NCBI RefSeq assembly: GCF_003999375.1
Contig: NZ_RJLC01000016.1
Span: 186,001 to 250,000, forward strand
Direction of reading: 5' to 3'
DNA: 64,000 nt
DNA from: Pseudidiomarina mangrovi
GTDB lineage: Bacteria > Pseudomonadota > Gammaproteobacteria > Enterobacterales > Alteromonadaceae
The position numbers and the translations under genes were made by a program. Below, piece after piece: positions 29,722-38,900 of the stretch; positions within the stretch are counted from its first letter, which is position 1, and the number at the start of each line of letters is the position of its first letter. The notes under the pieces are model-generated. The model searched no databases, was not told where the DNA came from, and worked only from the letters and a program-made list of their open reading frames with translations.

Positions 29722-30168
29722 ATGAAAAAATCTGTTTCTATGGGCCGTTCTGCTGGTTTCTCATTGCTTGAAATCATGGTGGTCATTGCCATCATTGGTT
29801 TGATTGCCAGCTTGATTTTGCCCAACGTGATTGGCGCCGGCGAGCAAGCGGACCGTCAGAAAGCACGTACTGATATCGTCTCGTTAGAAAATGCGCTGTC
29901 GCAGTACCGCCTCGATAACGGTTCGTACCCAACCACCGAGCAAGGCCTCGATGCGCTGATTAACGAGCCGCAAGTAGACCCACGGCCGCGCAATTATCGT
30001 CGCAACGGTTACATTAACCGTCTGCCGCTAGACCCGTGGAACCAAGAATATCTGCTGTTGAGCCCGGGTGAATTTGGTGATGTGGATGTGTTTTCGGCTG
30101 GCCCGGATACCACTCCAGGCACCGATGACGACATTGGTAACTGGAACTTAGAGAGCCGTGGCGACTAA
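29722..30168 (+). CDS. gspG: Major pseudopilin GspG
   Basis: A 148-residue major pseudopilin. I use ATG 29722, which has GGAG 9 nt upstream, giving a 12-residue leader before the G|FSLLEIMV prepilin peptidase site with Glu+5. The calcium-site region near the C-terminus (DVDVFSAGPDTTPGTDDDIGNW) is typical. In contrast to the minor pseudopilins downstream, the leader is short and free of REP sequence. The open frame extends to 29680 but without ribosome-site support. Confidence 0.96.
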   Translation: MKKSVSMGRSAGFSLLEIMVVIAIIGLIASLILPNVIGAGEQADRQKARTDIVSLENALSQYRLDNGSYPTTEQGLDALINEPQVDPRPRNYRRNGYINRLPLDPWNQEYLLLSPGEFGDVDVFSAGPDTTPGTDDDIGNWNLESRGD

Positions 30169-30823
30169 GAGTGTGGTGGGTGTTGCGGGATTGCCTGGTT
30201 CGCGTTTTGCGGGCTTGCCGCGGGATTCGCGTGGTTCGCGAGTTGGTGGCTTTTCGCGTGGCTTTTCGCTGATTGAGATTATGGTGGTGATGGCGATTAT
30301 CGCCTTAATTGCCGCCTCGATTAGCTTTGTCGTACCCGATAATCGTGACCGCGTGACCGAGCGCGCTGCCTTTGAACTACATAGCAAGATAGAGCTAGCG
30401 CGAGAGTATGCACTCACTCGCCATGCAATTTTGGCGTTAGAAGTATGGCAAGATGCCTACCGTTTTGTGCAATGGGATGGCGCCTCGTGGACCGAAATGT
30501 CGTCGGCGCCTGGGGTATCGCGAGCGCTGTCGCCGGTTGAGTTGTCGGACGGCATGACCCTGTCGCTGGAGGTAGATAGCCTCGATTTACTGGCGCAAGA
30601 CATTGAGCGCGACGGCCTATTTGAAGACGCCGAAGAGCGCCAACGCGAACGCGAAACCGGCGAACGCCGCCGCGGCGACCTGCTATTCATTTTCGGTAGC
30701 GGCGGTTTGCCGATCTTCACCATTTTGGTGGAGGGCGACCCGCTACTCGACATCCGCCCCTGGGCCGTCAGCAGCAGCGACGGCTTCACCCTCACGCTGG
30801 CCCGCCCCAATGACGAACCTTAA
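30158..30823 (+). CDS. gspH: Minor pseudopilin GspH with a long leader
   Basis: A 221-residue minor pseudopilin whose prepilin site is RG|FSLIEIMVVMAII. The leader is unusually long (35 residues), with a Gly/Ser/Arg-rich imperfect repeat (PGSR, PRDSRGSR, GFSRG); it is not REP-derived. The start GTG 30158 overlaps gspG by 11 nt. The stop TAA (30821-30823) lies in the first REP unit of the next gene's leader. Confidence 0.9.
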   Translation: MATKSVVGVAGLPGSRFAGLPRDSRGSRVGGFSRGFSLIEIMVVMAIIALIAASISFVVPDNRDRVTERAAFELHSKIELAREYALTRHAILALEVWQDAYRFVQWDGASWTEMSSAPGVSRALSPVELSDGMTLSLEVDSLDLLAQDIERDGLFEDAEERQRERETGERRRGDLLFIFGSGGLPIFTILVEGDPLLDIRPWAVSSSDGFTLTLARPNDEP

Positions 30824-31244
30824 GGGGCAGGCACTTAGTGCTAAGGGGCAGGCACTTAAGCTTTTCACGGCTAAGGGGCAGGCACTTAAGCCGGCGCGTG
30901 GTTTCACCCTGATTGAGGTGATGGTGGCGCTGTCGATCTTCGCGCTAGCCGCATTAGCCGCAGTATTCGCCACCAGCAACCATCTAGCCAGCTTGGCGCA
31001 CATGCAAGATAAAACCATGGCGCGCTACGTTGCCGCCAATGTGATGGCCGAAGTCACCATCGATTACCCGCCAGAAGATGGTAGCAGCGGCAGCGAAACC
31101 TTCGCCGAAGTGGATTGGCAATGGCGCCTCGAAGTGCTCGAGACCGCCACCACCGACGTATTTATGGTCACCGTAGATGTGCGCCGCGAAGAAGACGGCC
31201 CGATCATGCACAGCCTCACCAGCTTCGTAGGGCCCAATCTATGA
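30810..31244 (+). CDS. gspI: Minor pseudopilin GspI with REP-encoded leader
   Basis: A 144-residue minor pseudopilin. The only start codon in frame before the membrane segment is ATG 30810, which overlaps gspH. The 31-residue leader is therefore MTNL, followed by three KGQAL cassettes from REP units, followed by KPARG|FTLIEVMVALSIF. Cleavage by the prepilin peptidase at RG|F would remove all REP-encoded residues. The mature domain (N-terminal helix, then DWQWRLEVL...VTVDVRRE) looks normal. The stop TGA overlaps the gspJ ATG (ATGA). Confidence 0.93.
   Translation: MTNLKGQALSAKGQALKLFTAKGQALKPARGFTLIEVMVALSIFALAALAAVFATSNHLASLAHMQDKTMARYVAANVMAEVTIDYPPEDGSSGSETFAEVDWQWRLEVLETATTDVFMVTVDVRREEDGPIMHSLTSFVGPNL
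30819..30889 (+). repeat. Three REP units forming the gspI leader
   Basis: F units at 30819-30838 (ending TTAG), 30840-30859 and 30870-30889. All are read in frame 0 (KGQAL). The first also gives the gspH stop in the other frame. Confidence 0.97.
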
Positions 31245-32026
31245 TAACGGCTAAGGGGCTAACGGCTAAGGGGCAGGCACTTAACGTGGTAGAGAATGCT
31301 AAGGGGCAGGCACTTAAGGTGGCGGAGCTTAAGTGCCTGCCCCTTAGGGGTTTTACTTTGGTGGAGGTGCTGGTGACTATGGTCATTCTGGCACTGCTTG
31401 GCCTCGGCGCCGCCAGCGTGGTGCAGACCATGACTACCAGCAAGGAGCAGAGCGAGCAGAGCATCGCCCGGCTCGCACAATTACAATATTTTATGCTGAC
31501 GTTGGAGCAGGATATCCGCTCCATCACGGCTCGGCCCAACGCCACTGGGCAATTGCTGTATTTCAACCGCGGTCAGCTGGCGTTCGTGCGCAGTGGCTGG
31601 TTCAATCCGGCCGGAATGCTACCACGCAGCACGCTACAGCCGGTGGCTTACGTGGTGCGAGAAGAGCAACTGGTGCGCGAGTTTTTCCCGTACGTAGATG
31701 TCAGCCCCGGTGAAGAGCCGGTCGAGCAAGTCGTGCTGGATGGCGTGACCGAGATGGCGGCGCGATTTTACCTTGTGCCTGAACCGCGTCGGGCGGCCGA
31801 TGGCAGTTCCGTGCCATCGAAAGGGCGATGGTCAAGCGACTGGTCGAGTGCCGATGAACTGCCACATGCTATAGAAATCACCCTGACCACTGAGCGCTGG
31901 GGCGAACTACACCGAGTGTTTTTGTTGACCGGCGGCAACTTTACCGAGCAAACGCCGGTGCAACGCGATAACGCTGGCGACAACGCCAGCCCAACGCCAC
32001 CGGTGAAAGGTGACTCAAATGGTTAA
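31241..32026 (+). CDS. gspJ: Minor pseudopilin GspJ with REP-encoded leader
   Basis: A 261-residue minor pseudopilin. From ATG 31241 the 37-residue leader consists of a truncated REP (TAKGL), two complete KGQAL cassettes and KCLPL, ending RG|FTLVEVLVTMVIL. Alternative in-frame GTG starts at 31286 and 31319 would shorten the leader, but any start still leaves REP-encoded residues before the cleavage site. The C-terminal domain (AARFYLVPEPRRA, ending GDSNG) is family-like. The stop TAA (32024-32026) lies in the first REP unit of gspK. Confidence 0.92.
   Translation: MITAKGLTAKGQALNVVENAKGQALKVAELKCLPLRGFTLVEVLVTMVILALLGLGAASVVQTMTTSKEQSEQSIARLAQLQYFMLTLEQDIRSITARPNATGQLLYFNRGQLAFVRSGWFNPAGMLPRSTLQPVAYVVREEQLVREFFPYVDVSPGEEPVEQVVLDGVTEMAARFYLVPEPRRAADGSSVPSKGRWSSDWSSADELPHAIEITLTTERWGELHRVFLLTGGNFTEQTPVQRDNAGDNASPTPPVKGDSNG
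31250..31348. repeat. REP cluster forming the gspJ leader
   Basis: Truncated F (31250-31262), F 31265-31284, F 31298-31317, an 11-nt spacer (GGTGGCGGAGC) and R 31329-31348 (ending AGG). The last two make a REPIN. The R unit abuts the codons for the RG|F cleavage site. Confidence 0.95.
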
Positions 32027-33125
32027 GGGGCAGGCACTTAACACGCGGCGGCTTAAGTGCCTGCCCCTTAGCACTAAGTGCCTGCCCCTTAGCAGGGAGC
32101 GTGGCGCGGCGCTGATTATCGTGATGCTGGTGGTGGCGTTGGTGGCGGTGCTGGCGGTGACCATGAGCGGGCGCTTGCAGATGAGCGTGCTGCGCACCAG
32201 CAACTTCCAGCAGGCCGAGCAAGCCTATTGGTATTGGCTGAGCGCTGAAGAGGTGGTGAAAGACTTGCTGCAGCAAGAAATGAGCGAGAACGACAATATC
32301 GCTACTCGCGAGCAACAGTGGTTTGTGACCGGCGACAGCGGCGCACGCTTTCCGGTGCAGGACGGCATGATCGCCGGGCGCATTCGCGACCTCCACAGCT
32401 GCTTCAACTTGAACGCGCTGCGGGTTAGCGGCGAAGGTCAGCAAGATCTGTTAACTCGGCGTCGGGCGCAGTTCCGATTACTGCTGGCAGCGGTGAATCC
32501 GGATATCGATGCCTACACGGTAGACGTGATCACCGACAGTTTAGTGGATTGGTTGGACGCTGACGGCAATATCATTAGTAGTTACGGCGCCGAGGATTCC
32601 GATTATCAGTCGCTAAGCGTGCCCTATAAAGCCGCCAATACCTTGCTGGCCCATGTCAGCGAATTGCGACTGATACGCGGCGTTACCGCTGATATTTATA
32701 ATAACTTGCTACCGCACGTGTGCGTGATTCCACGTAGTAGTATTTTAAGTATCAATATCAATACATTAGCAGAAGATGCTGGGCCGCTTTTACATGCGGT
32801 TACAGTGGGTGCAGTGGATGTTGGCGGCGCCCAGTCGGCGCTCGATAATCGCGACCTAGAAGGCTTTGAAAGCTTCGAAGAAGCGCGTAATAGCAACGTG
32901 TTGAGCGGTATCGCCACGGCGCAGTTGCAGCCCAACTTAGGCGGCGGCCCGGTGACTGCCGGCGCACCTAAATTGGGCACATCCCTTGACGACATCGGCG
33001 TAAGCAGTGAGTATTTTGAACTAAAGACCGAAGTAACTTACGGTGACTTAATTTTCCGCGGCAGCTCGCAATTGCGAGTGACCTCAGAGCAGGTACGCGT
33101 ATTGTATCGCGGTATCGGCGACTAA
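32019..33125 (+). CDS. gspK: Minor pseudopilin GspK with REP-encoded leader
   Basis: A 368-residue minor pseudopilin, the tip-complex protein. ATG 32019 has AAAGG 8 nt upstream and overlaps the gspJ end. The 29-residue leader reads MVKGQALNTRRLKCLPLS then TKCLPLSRERG|AAL, i.e. F and R of a REPIN plus a second R unit. Like other GspK it lacks the Glu at +5. The large C-terminal part has the helical SAM-like insertion (DVITDSLVDWLDADGN) expected of the family. Confidence 0.92.
   Translation: MVKGQALNTRRLKCLPLSTKCLPLSRERGAALIIVMLVVALVAVLAVTMSGRLQMSVLRTSNFQQAEQAYWYWLSAEEVVKDLLQQEMSENDNIATREQQWFVTGDSGARFPVQDGMIAGRIRDLHSCFNLNALRVSGEGQQDLLTRRRAQFRLLLAAVNPDIDAYTVDVITDSLVDWLDADGNIISSYGAEDSDYQSLSVPYKAANTLLAHVSELRLIRGVTADIYNNLLPHVCVIPRSSILSININTLAEDAGPLLHAVTVGAVDVGGAQSALDNRDLEGFESFEEARNSNVLSGIATAQLQPNLGGGPVTAGAPKLGTSLDDIGVSSEYFELKTEVTYGDLIFRGSSQLRVTSEQVRVLYRGIGD
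32022..32093. repeat. REPIN plus extra R unit forming the gspK leader
   Basis: F 32022-32041, spacer of 11 nt (CACGCGGCGGC), R 32053-32072, R 32074-32093 (21-nt period). TAA in the F unit stops gspJ. Confidence 0.96.
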
Positions 33126-33164
33126 CCCGCTTGCACAGCGAGTTTACTGAACGAGAGAGAAGGT

Positions 33165-34400
33165 ATGGAGCAGCTTTTTATACGGCTAGGTACGCAACAG
33201 ATTGACTGGTTGGTGTGGCAGCCGCAACAGCGCGAAGTGATTGCCAGTGGTGTGCTGCGCGGTGCCGACGAACTTGGCGAGCTGCAAGAGCGGGCGCGCA
33301 GTCGCGACACCTTGGTGTTGGTGCCGGGACAGGACGTGCTAATGACCGAAGTGGCGCTGCCAGCTGGCTCGCAACGGTTGCTGCCAGCGCTGGTGCCGAA
33401 CAGTTTAGAAGACGAACTGGCCAGTGACATTGACGATTTGCACTTTGCTTGGCCTGCCGGCGCTAAACCCGCCGGTATGGAGCAGCCGTTTGCGGTGGCC
33501 GTAGTGGCGCATAGTGCCATGCAGCAGTGGCAGCAGTGGTTGACGAGCGCTGATATCGATGCCGACATTTGGTGTCGTGATACCTATGCAGTGCCGATGC
33601 CCAGCTCAGAGCTGCATTGGAACGTGCTGCAATTGGGCGATGACATTATTGTCCGTAGCGGCGCGCACAGCGGCTTCACCGTTGACGCGACACTATTTGC
33701 CGAACTAGCTATGGGTGCGTTACCTGAACAAGGCAGCGTGACCTTGCATTGTTATGGTGCGGTGCCAGCGGCTGAGGCCTTAGTGGCGTTGGAGCCGCGC
33801 TTTGTCATCAGTCATGCCGATATTGAATTGCCATTGAGTAGTGTGGCCGAGGCGCTGAGTGTGCGTAGTGGGCCGAATGCGCCGATTAATTTGCGCCAAA
33901 ACACGTATAAACCGACGAAAAAGCGTCGTGCCGGTGCACGCATTAACTGGCGTCCAGCAGCGTTAGCAGCGGGTATTTTGCTGGCGATGGCGTACATCAG
34001 TGAAGTGATCGAGTACGTGCGGCTGGGCCAGCAGCAAAGTGCCATGCAACAAGCCATTGAAGATACCTACCGCGCGGCATTTCCAGACGAAACCCGAATT
34101 GTTAACGTGCGCAGTCAGTTACAGCAGCGTCTCGATAGCGTAGGTGGTAGTGTGGGCGCCGATGCATTAGCCATATTGAGTGCCTTGGAACCAGGTTTTC
34201 GAGCCTCGAACGACATTAAAGTGGAATTGCTACGGTTCGATAGCGGCATCTTACGCCTTACTGCACGAGCGAGCAATTTCAATAGCTTAGAACAGTTTCG
34301 TGCGGCGGCAACGGCGTCTGGCGCGCTAGTGGTAGAGCAAGGCCCAGTCAATAATCAAAGCAGCGGCGTGACCGGCAGCTTTGTGATTCGCATGAATTAA
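33165..34400 (+). CDS. gspL: Type II secretion protein GspL
   Basis: A 411-residue bitopic protein. The cytoplasmic actin-like domain (1-250; begins MEQLFIRLGTQQIDWLVW) binds GspE. A membrane segment lies at about 265-285 (RPAALAAGILLAMAYISEV), followed by a periplasmic ferredoxin-like domain that pairs with GspM. The stop overlaps the region of the gspM start. No REP insertion. Confidence 0.94.
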   Translation: MEQLFIRLGTQQIDWLVWQPQQREVIASGVLRGADELGELQERARSRDTLVLVPGQDVLMTEVALPAGSQRLLPALVPNSLEDELASDIDDLHFAWPAGAKPAGMEQPFAVAVVAHSAMQQWQQWLTSADIDADIWCRDTYAVPMPSSELHWNVLQLGDDIIVRSGAHSGFTVDATLFAELAMGALPEQGSVTLHCYGAVPAAEALVALEPRFVISHADIELPLSSVAEALSVRSGPNAPINLRQNTYKPTKKRRAGARINWRPAALAAGILLAMAYISEVIEYVRLGQQQSAMQQAIEDTYRAAFPDETRIVNVRSQLQQRLDSVGGSVGADALAILSALEPGFRASNDIKVELLRFDSGILRLTARASNFNSLEQFRAAATASGALVVEQGPVNNQSSGVTGSFVIRMN

Positions 34401-34417
34401 TGGCGGAGAAGGAAATT

Positions 34418-34930
34418 ATGAGCTTAATCAATACGATAAAAGCAGCCATTGAGCCACGTTGGCAGGCCATGAATAGCCGCGAAAAACGCTTAGTCAGTAG
34501 CGCACTTGGCGTATTGGCGGTGGTGGTGATCTATTACGGCCTGTGGACACCGTTGCAAGCCGGCATCGCGCAGCGCCAAGCGGCAATAGATGCGCAGCAA
34601 AGCCTGCTGGATTGGACTCGCCAAGCCACCGGCACCTATTTGGCCCGCGCCGAAACTGCTAAGGGGCAGGCACTTAGTGGCGCTGGCACCGGCAGCATCA
34701 CCCAGCGCATCACTGATTACGCTGGCCGCAACAATATCACCGTCACCCGCATGCAGCCGCAAAGCAATGGCCTGTTGGTGGTGATTGACGAAGTGGGTTT
34801 TAATGATTTGCTAACCATGTTGGATACCTTGCAGTCCAGCGGTGGCCTGCGGGTTGAGAGCCTCGACATCGCCGAGGGCCCGTCGGCGGGCGTGGTGCGA
34901 GTACGCAAGCTGCAAGTCGCGGAACGCTAA
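34418..34930 (+). CDS. gspM: Type II secretion protein GspM with one REP insertion
   Basis: A 170-residue inner-membrane protein with one membrane segment at about 25-45 (LVSSALGVLAVVVIYYGLW) and a periplasmic ferredoxin-like domain at about 90-170. I prefer ATG 34418, preceded by GAGAAGGA, to ATG 34400, which overlaps the gspL stop without a ribosome site. Residues about 81-87 (AKGQALS) are a single F unit in the coiled segment between membrane and globular domain. Confidence 0.92.
   Translation: MSLINTIKAAIEPRWQAMNSREKRLVSSALGVLAVVVIYYGLWTPLQAGIAQRQAAIDAQQSLLDWTRQATGTYLARAETAKGQALSGAGTGSITQRITDYAGRNNITVTRMQPQSNGLLVVIDEVGFNDLLTMLDTLQSSGGLRVESLDIAEGPSAGVVRVRKLQVAER
34658..34677 (+). repeat. 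REP unit inside gspM
   Basis: One F unit (ending TTAG), read in frame 0 as AKGQALS. Confidence 0.97.
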
Positions 34931-34950
34931 GCTAAGGGGCAGGCAGTTAT
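34931..34950 (+). repeat. REP unit serving as the gspN ribosome site
   Basis: Variant F unit (ending CAGTTA) whose last bases run into the gspN ATG (34949-34951). TAAGGGG lies 9 nt upstream of the ATG and is the only Shine-Dalgarno-like sequence. Confidence 0.9.
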
Positions 34951-35728
34951 GAAGTTAAAGTGGTTTTTGTGGCTCATTCCGGTGTATGTGCTGGCATTTT
35001 TTGCGCTGGCGCCGGCGAGTCTCATAAGTTGGGGCGTCAGTCATTTCGGCGGCGTTAATGCGCCCAAGTTGCTGCAGATGGAAGGGCGCTTGTGGCATGG
35101 TCGCATCGGTGTGTTGCAGGTGGTGACCAATTTTGGCACGCAGTTAGAGCTGCAGCAGATCGATTACAAAATCAACCCATGGGCGCTGCTCACCGGGCGC
35201 TTAGATATGCAGTTTTCGATTGCGCAATTGCCAAGTAATCTGCTGGATGGCGGGATGGCAATAGAAGCGCGCAGCGGTGGTATCGATAACCTACGCGGGG
35301 TGCTGCAGGGCGATGTTGGTCGCGCGATTGTGGAGCTTAATTTACCGGTGCCGGTGCCGGTTCAGGGGCAATTTCGCCTTGAGCTTGAGCAATATGCTTA
35401 CAACGATTTCAGCAAACGCTACTGGTGTGATGCGCTGGCGGCAACGCTCTATGTCAGCCAAGCACAGGTGCTATTGAATAGCGTATGGAGCCAGTTGGGC
35501 GATTATAATTTGCCGCTGAGTTGCAACCCGCGCAACGGCATCGCCTTTAGCATGGATGGCCAGAATGTCATGGGGCTGGCGCTGAACGGCAACGTTGATG
35601 GCATGCCGCCGCAGGTCAGCTTTGACGGCTACTTGCAACCAACCCTCGAGGCGCCGCGCAGCATCACCGACTTGCTGCAATTTATTGGCCAGCCCGACGC
35701 CAACGGTCGCTATCAGATCCGCTGGTAA
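34949..35728 (+). CDS. gspN: Type II secretion protein GspN
   Basis: A 259-residue protein with one N-terminal membrane segment (MKLKWFLWLIPVYVLAFFAL) and a periplasmic domain rich in beta structure (LLQMEGRLWHGRIGVLQ, then PLSCNPRNGI). GspN ends many gsp operons and is dispensable in several species. Its translation signal seems to come from a REP unit. Confidence 0.92.
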   Translation: MKLKWFLWLIPVYVLAFFALAPASLISWGVSHFGGVNAPKLLQMEGRLWHGRIGVLQVVTNFGTQLELQQIDYKINPWALLTGRLDMQFSIAQLPSNLLDGGMAIEARSGGIDNLRGVLQGDVGRAIVELNLPVPVPVQGQFRLELEQYAYNDFSKRYWCDALAATLYVSQAQVLLNSVWSQLGDYNLPLSCNPRNGIAFSMDGQNVMGLALNGNVDGMPPQVSFDGYLQPTLEAPRSITDLLQFIGQPDANGRYQIRW

Positions 35729-35732
35729 AACT

Positions 35733-35911
35733 GCTAAGGGGCAGGCACTTAAGGATTCGGAACTGCTAAGGGGCAGGCACTTAAGCTTAAGTGCCTGCCC
35801 CTTAGCGTTAAGTGCCTGCCCCTTAGCGTTAGGTGCCTGCCCCTTAGCGTTAGGTGCCTGCCCCTTAGCGTTAGGTGCCTGCCCCTTAGCGTTAGGTGCC
35901 TGCCCCTTAGC
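35733..35911. repeat. Large REP array between gspN and the RND pump gene
   Basis: Eight units: F 35733-35752, F 35765-35784, then R at 35787, 35808, 35829, 35850, 35871 and 35892, each 20 nt. The six R units run at an exact 21-nt period, and the last four share the variant TTAGG. The second F and first R are only 2 nt apart, forming a long hairpin. The final unit supplies the stop of the convergent RND gene. The two operons converge here, so the array could act as a two-way terminator. Confidence 0.95.
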
Positions 35912-38900
35912 TCTTGATGCGGAACCAGAGGGCGTAGAGGGCCGGCACGAACAGCAGGGTAATGGCGGTGCCGACACCGACGCCGCCAATCAGCACATAG
36001 GCCAGCGGGCCCCAGAAGCTATCTTGGGTCAGCGGCACAAACGCCAGCATTGCCGCCAAAGCGGTCAGAATCACCGGACGCGCGCGCTGTACCGCGGCCT
36101 CAACCACCGCATCAAAAGCCGCCATGCCGGCGCTAAAGTTGTCCGCGACTTGCTGGGTCAAAATCAGCGTATTGCGCATCAAGATACCGGCCAGCCCAGT
36201 CAAACCCAGCAGCGCCACGAAGCCAAACGGCTGGGCGAAAATCAACAGCGCCAATACCGCACCAATCAGCCCCAGTGGCGCCGTGGCGAACACCATAAAG
36301 GTGCCGCTGAAACTGCGCATTTGCAGCATGATGAAAATAAGCATCAACGCCACCATCACTGGTTGCAGCTTCTGCAACGAACCTTCACCTTTGCTCGACT
36401 GCTCCACCGAACCACCCACTTGTAGCGAATAGCCTACAGGTAAATCCGTCGGCATCTGTGCCAGCAATTCGGCAGTGACGGTATTGGGTTGGGCACCACG
36501 AATATCGGCCAACACGTTGACATAATTCTCGCGGTTATAGCGCCGTACTACCGGCTCTTCAAAGGTTACTTGCAGGATCCCCACTTGTTTTAATGGCACT
36601 TTTTCGCCGCTGGCGTTGAGTAATTCCAAGTTGGCAAACTGCTGCGGGTCGAGCGCCTGGCCGCCACTGCGCGAACGCACCATAATGCTCACGTTGCGGC
36701 GGTCTTCGTAGAGCTGGCTAATTGGCGTGCCTTCTAATAGCAATTGCAACTGTTGCGCCACGGCAGCTGGTGTCAGGCCTTGTAGCATCAGTGCCGACGG
36801 GTCTAACTGCAGTTGCAGCACCGGCGTACGCTCATCCCACTCCAAATGCGTGTTATGGGTATTCGGGTGGGCCGACATAATTTGTCGCACTTGATGGCCA
36901 ATCACCCGCAGTTGATCGGGATCTGGGCCAAGCACGCGGAAGGTAATAGGCCAATTCACCGGCGGACCATACAAAAGACGATATACGCGTATACGTGCTT
37001 GCGAAAACTTACCGCTGTCAGTCAGCTGCTCGAGCATCTGCATCAGTTCATCGCGACTGTTTTGGTCGCGCATCACCGCTACAATTTTGGCAAAGGCGGG
37101 GTCGAATGGCTCTGGAGTGGCACTTATAAAGAAGCGCGGCGGGCCACCGCCGACATAACTGGCCAATGATTCAACATTGGGCTGAGCATTGATCACGGCC
37201 TCGAGCTCGCGCACCACCTCGTCGGTTTCGCTGATGGCGGTGCCCTGCGGCATATACACGCTGACAATCACCTCGGTACGGTCGGAGCTGGGGAAAAACT
37301 GCTTCTGCACCAGCGTAGCCATGGCGATCACACTCAGCACTAGTAGCAGCACGGTGCCGCCGACGACTTTTTTGCGATGCTGCACACACCAGCTGACGGC
37401 TGTTCGCAGGCGGGGGTAGTTCGCAGCGGCGGTATGTGTCGCGCTGGGGGCGGCCGAGCCTGCAGCGGCGGCACCGGGCCCCGAAGAGCCGTCCGCACCC
37501 GCAGAGCCATCCGCACCCGCAGAGCCATCCGGCCCCGAAGAGCCGTCCGCACCCGCAGAGCCATCCGCACCCGCAGAGCCATCCGGCCCCTTCAACAGCC
37601 GCACACCCAAATACGGCACAAAAATCACCGCCACCAACCACGACACAATCAGCGCAATGCCGGTCACCCAGAAGATATTGCCGGCATACTCGCCCACGCC
37701 CGACTTCGCAAAGCCGATGGGGAAGAAACCCGCCACCGTCACCAACGTACCAAATAGCATTGGCGCCGCGGTGACTGTCCAGGCGTGCGCGGCAGCATGT
37801 GTCTTGCTCCAACCTTCGTCGATCTTAACCAGCATCATTTCCACAGCGATGATGGCGTCATCTACCAGTAGCCCAAGCGCCAAAATAAGTGCGCCAAGAG
37901 TGATACGGTCTAAGTTTATGCCCATTAATGACATCACTAAAAAGGTGATACCGAGCGTTAACGGCACCGCCAAACCGACGATAACCCCAGCGCGCAAGCC
38001 GATGGCCAGCACACTGACCAACATCACTACCGCAACCGCCACCAAGAATTTCACCTGGAATAAGCCGACCGCCTTGTTGATAGCTTGGCTTTGGTCAGTG
38101 AGCACCTCAACCTGTAAGCCAAGGGGTAACTCGGTACGTAACTTCTGCTGAAAGTCAGCAAGGTTTTCGCCTAGAGTTTGGCCGTTAAAGCCTTTTTGCA
38201 TGACTACGCCCAGAAGCAAGGCGTCTTGCCCGCGCGAGCGAATCAGATATTGCGCCGGGTCTTCATAGCCACGGCGCACCGAGGCCAAGCGCCCCAACGG
38301 CACCACGCCATTGGCGGTGGGCACCGGTACTTGTGCCAGTTGCTCGGGGTCATCTAACACACTATCAACGCGAATATACAGGCGCGGGCCATTGCTCTCG
38401 ATACGGCCGGCCGGCACCAGCTGGTTGTGCGCCTGAATGGCGGCGAAGATATCCTGCGGGTTGAGGCCCAGATTAACTAGGCCAGCGGGGTCAAATTCTA
38501 CGAACACGCGCTCGGCGCGCTCGCCCAAAATCAGTGCTTTGTGCACGCCCGGCACACGCTGCAATTGGTCGCGGATGCGCTCGGTCTCGCGGGTCAATTC
38601 GCGCAGCGGTAACGGCGCACCTGAATCAGGTGCCGAGGTGACCGCCAGTAAACTAAAGTACACATCATTGAAGTCGTCGAGCACCAGCGGGCCGACCACC
38701 CCGGCGGGCAGCGAGCGCTGCTCATCGAGCATGCGCTTGCGCACTTCATAGAACAGCTCGCCGATCATATCGGCTGGCGAATATTCTTGAAATTCAATCA
38801 GTAACGACGCGAATCCGGGCCGCACCGTGGTATCAATGCGGTACACATACTGTACCTCTTGAATGCGCTTTTCGAGCCGGTCCACCACCTGCGACTGCAA

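Noticed and set aside
35787-35911. A possible CRISPR array (regular short repeats)
   Set aside because: The period is 21 nt with a 20-nt unit, so there are no spacers, and no cas genes are nearby. It is a tandem REP array.
35595-36425. A 276-codon plus-strand frame over the REP array and the RND 3' end
   Set aside because: It reads antisense to the RND gene and through the array as repeated GACPLAL. No start signal and no protein family pattern.
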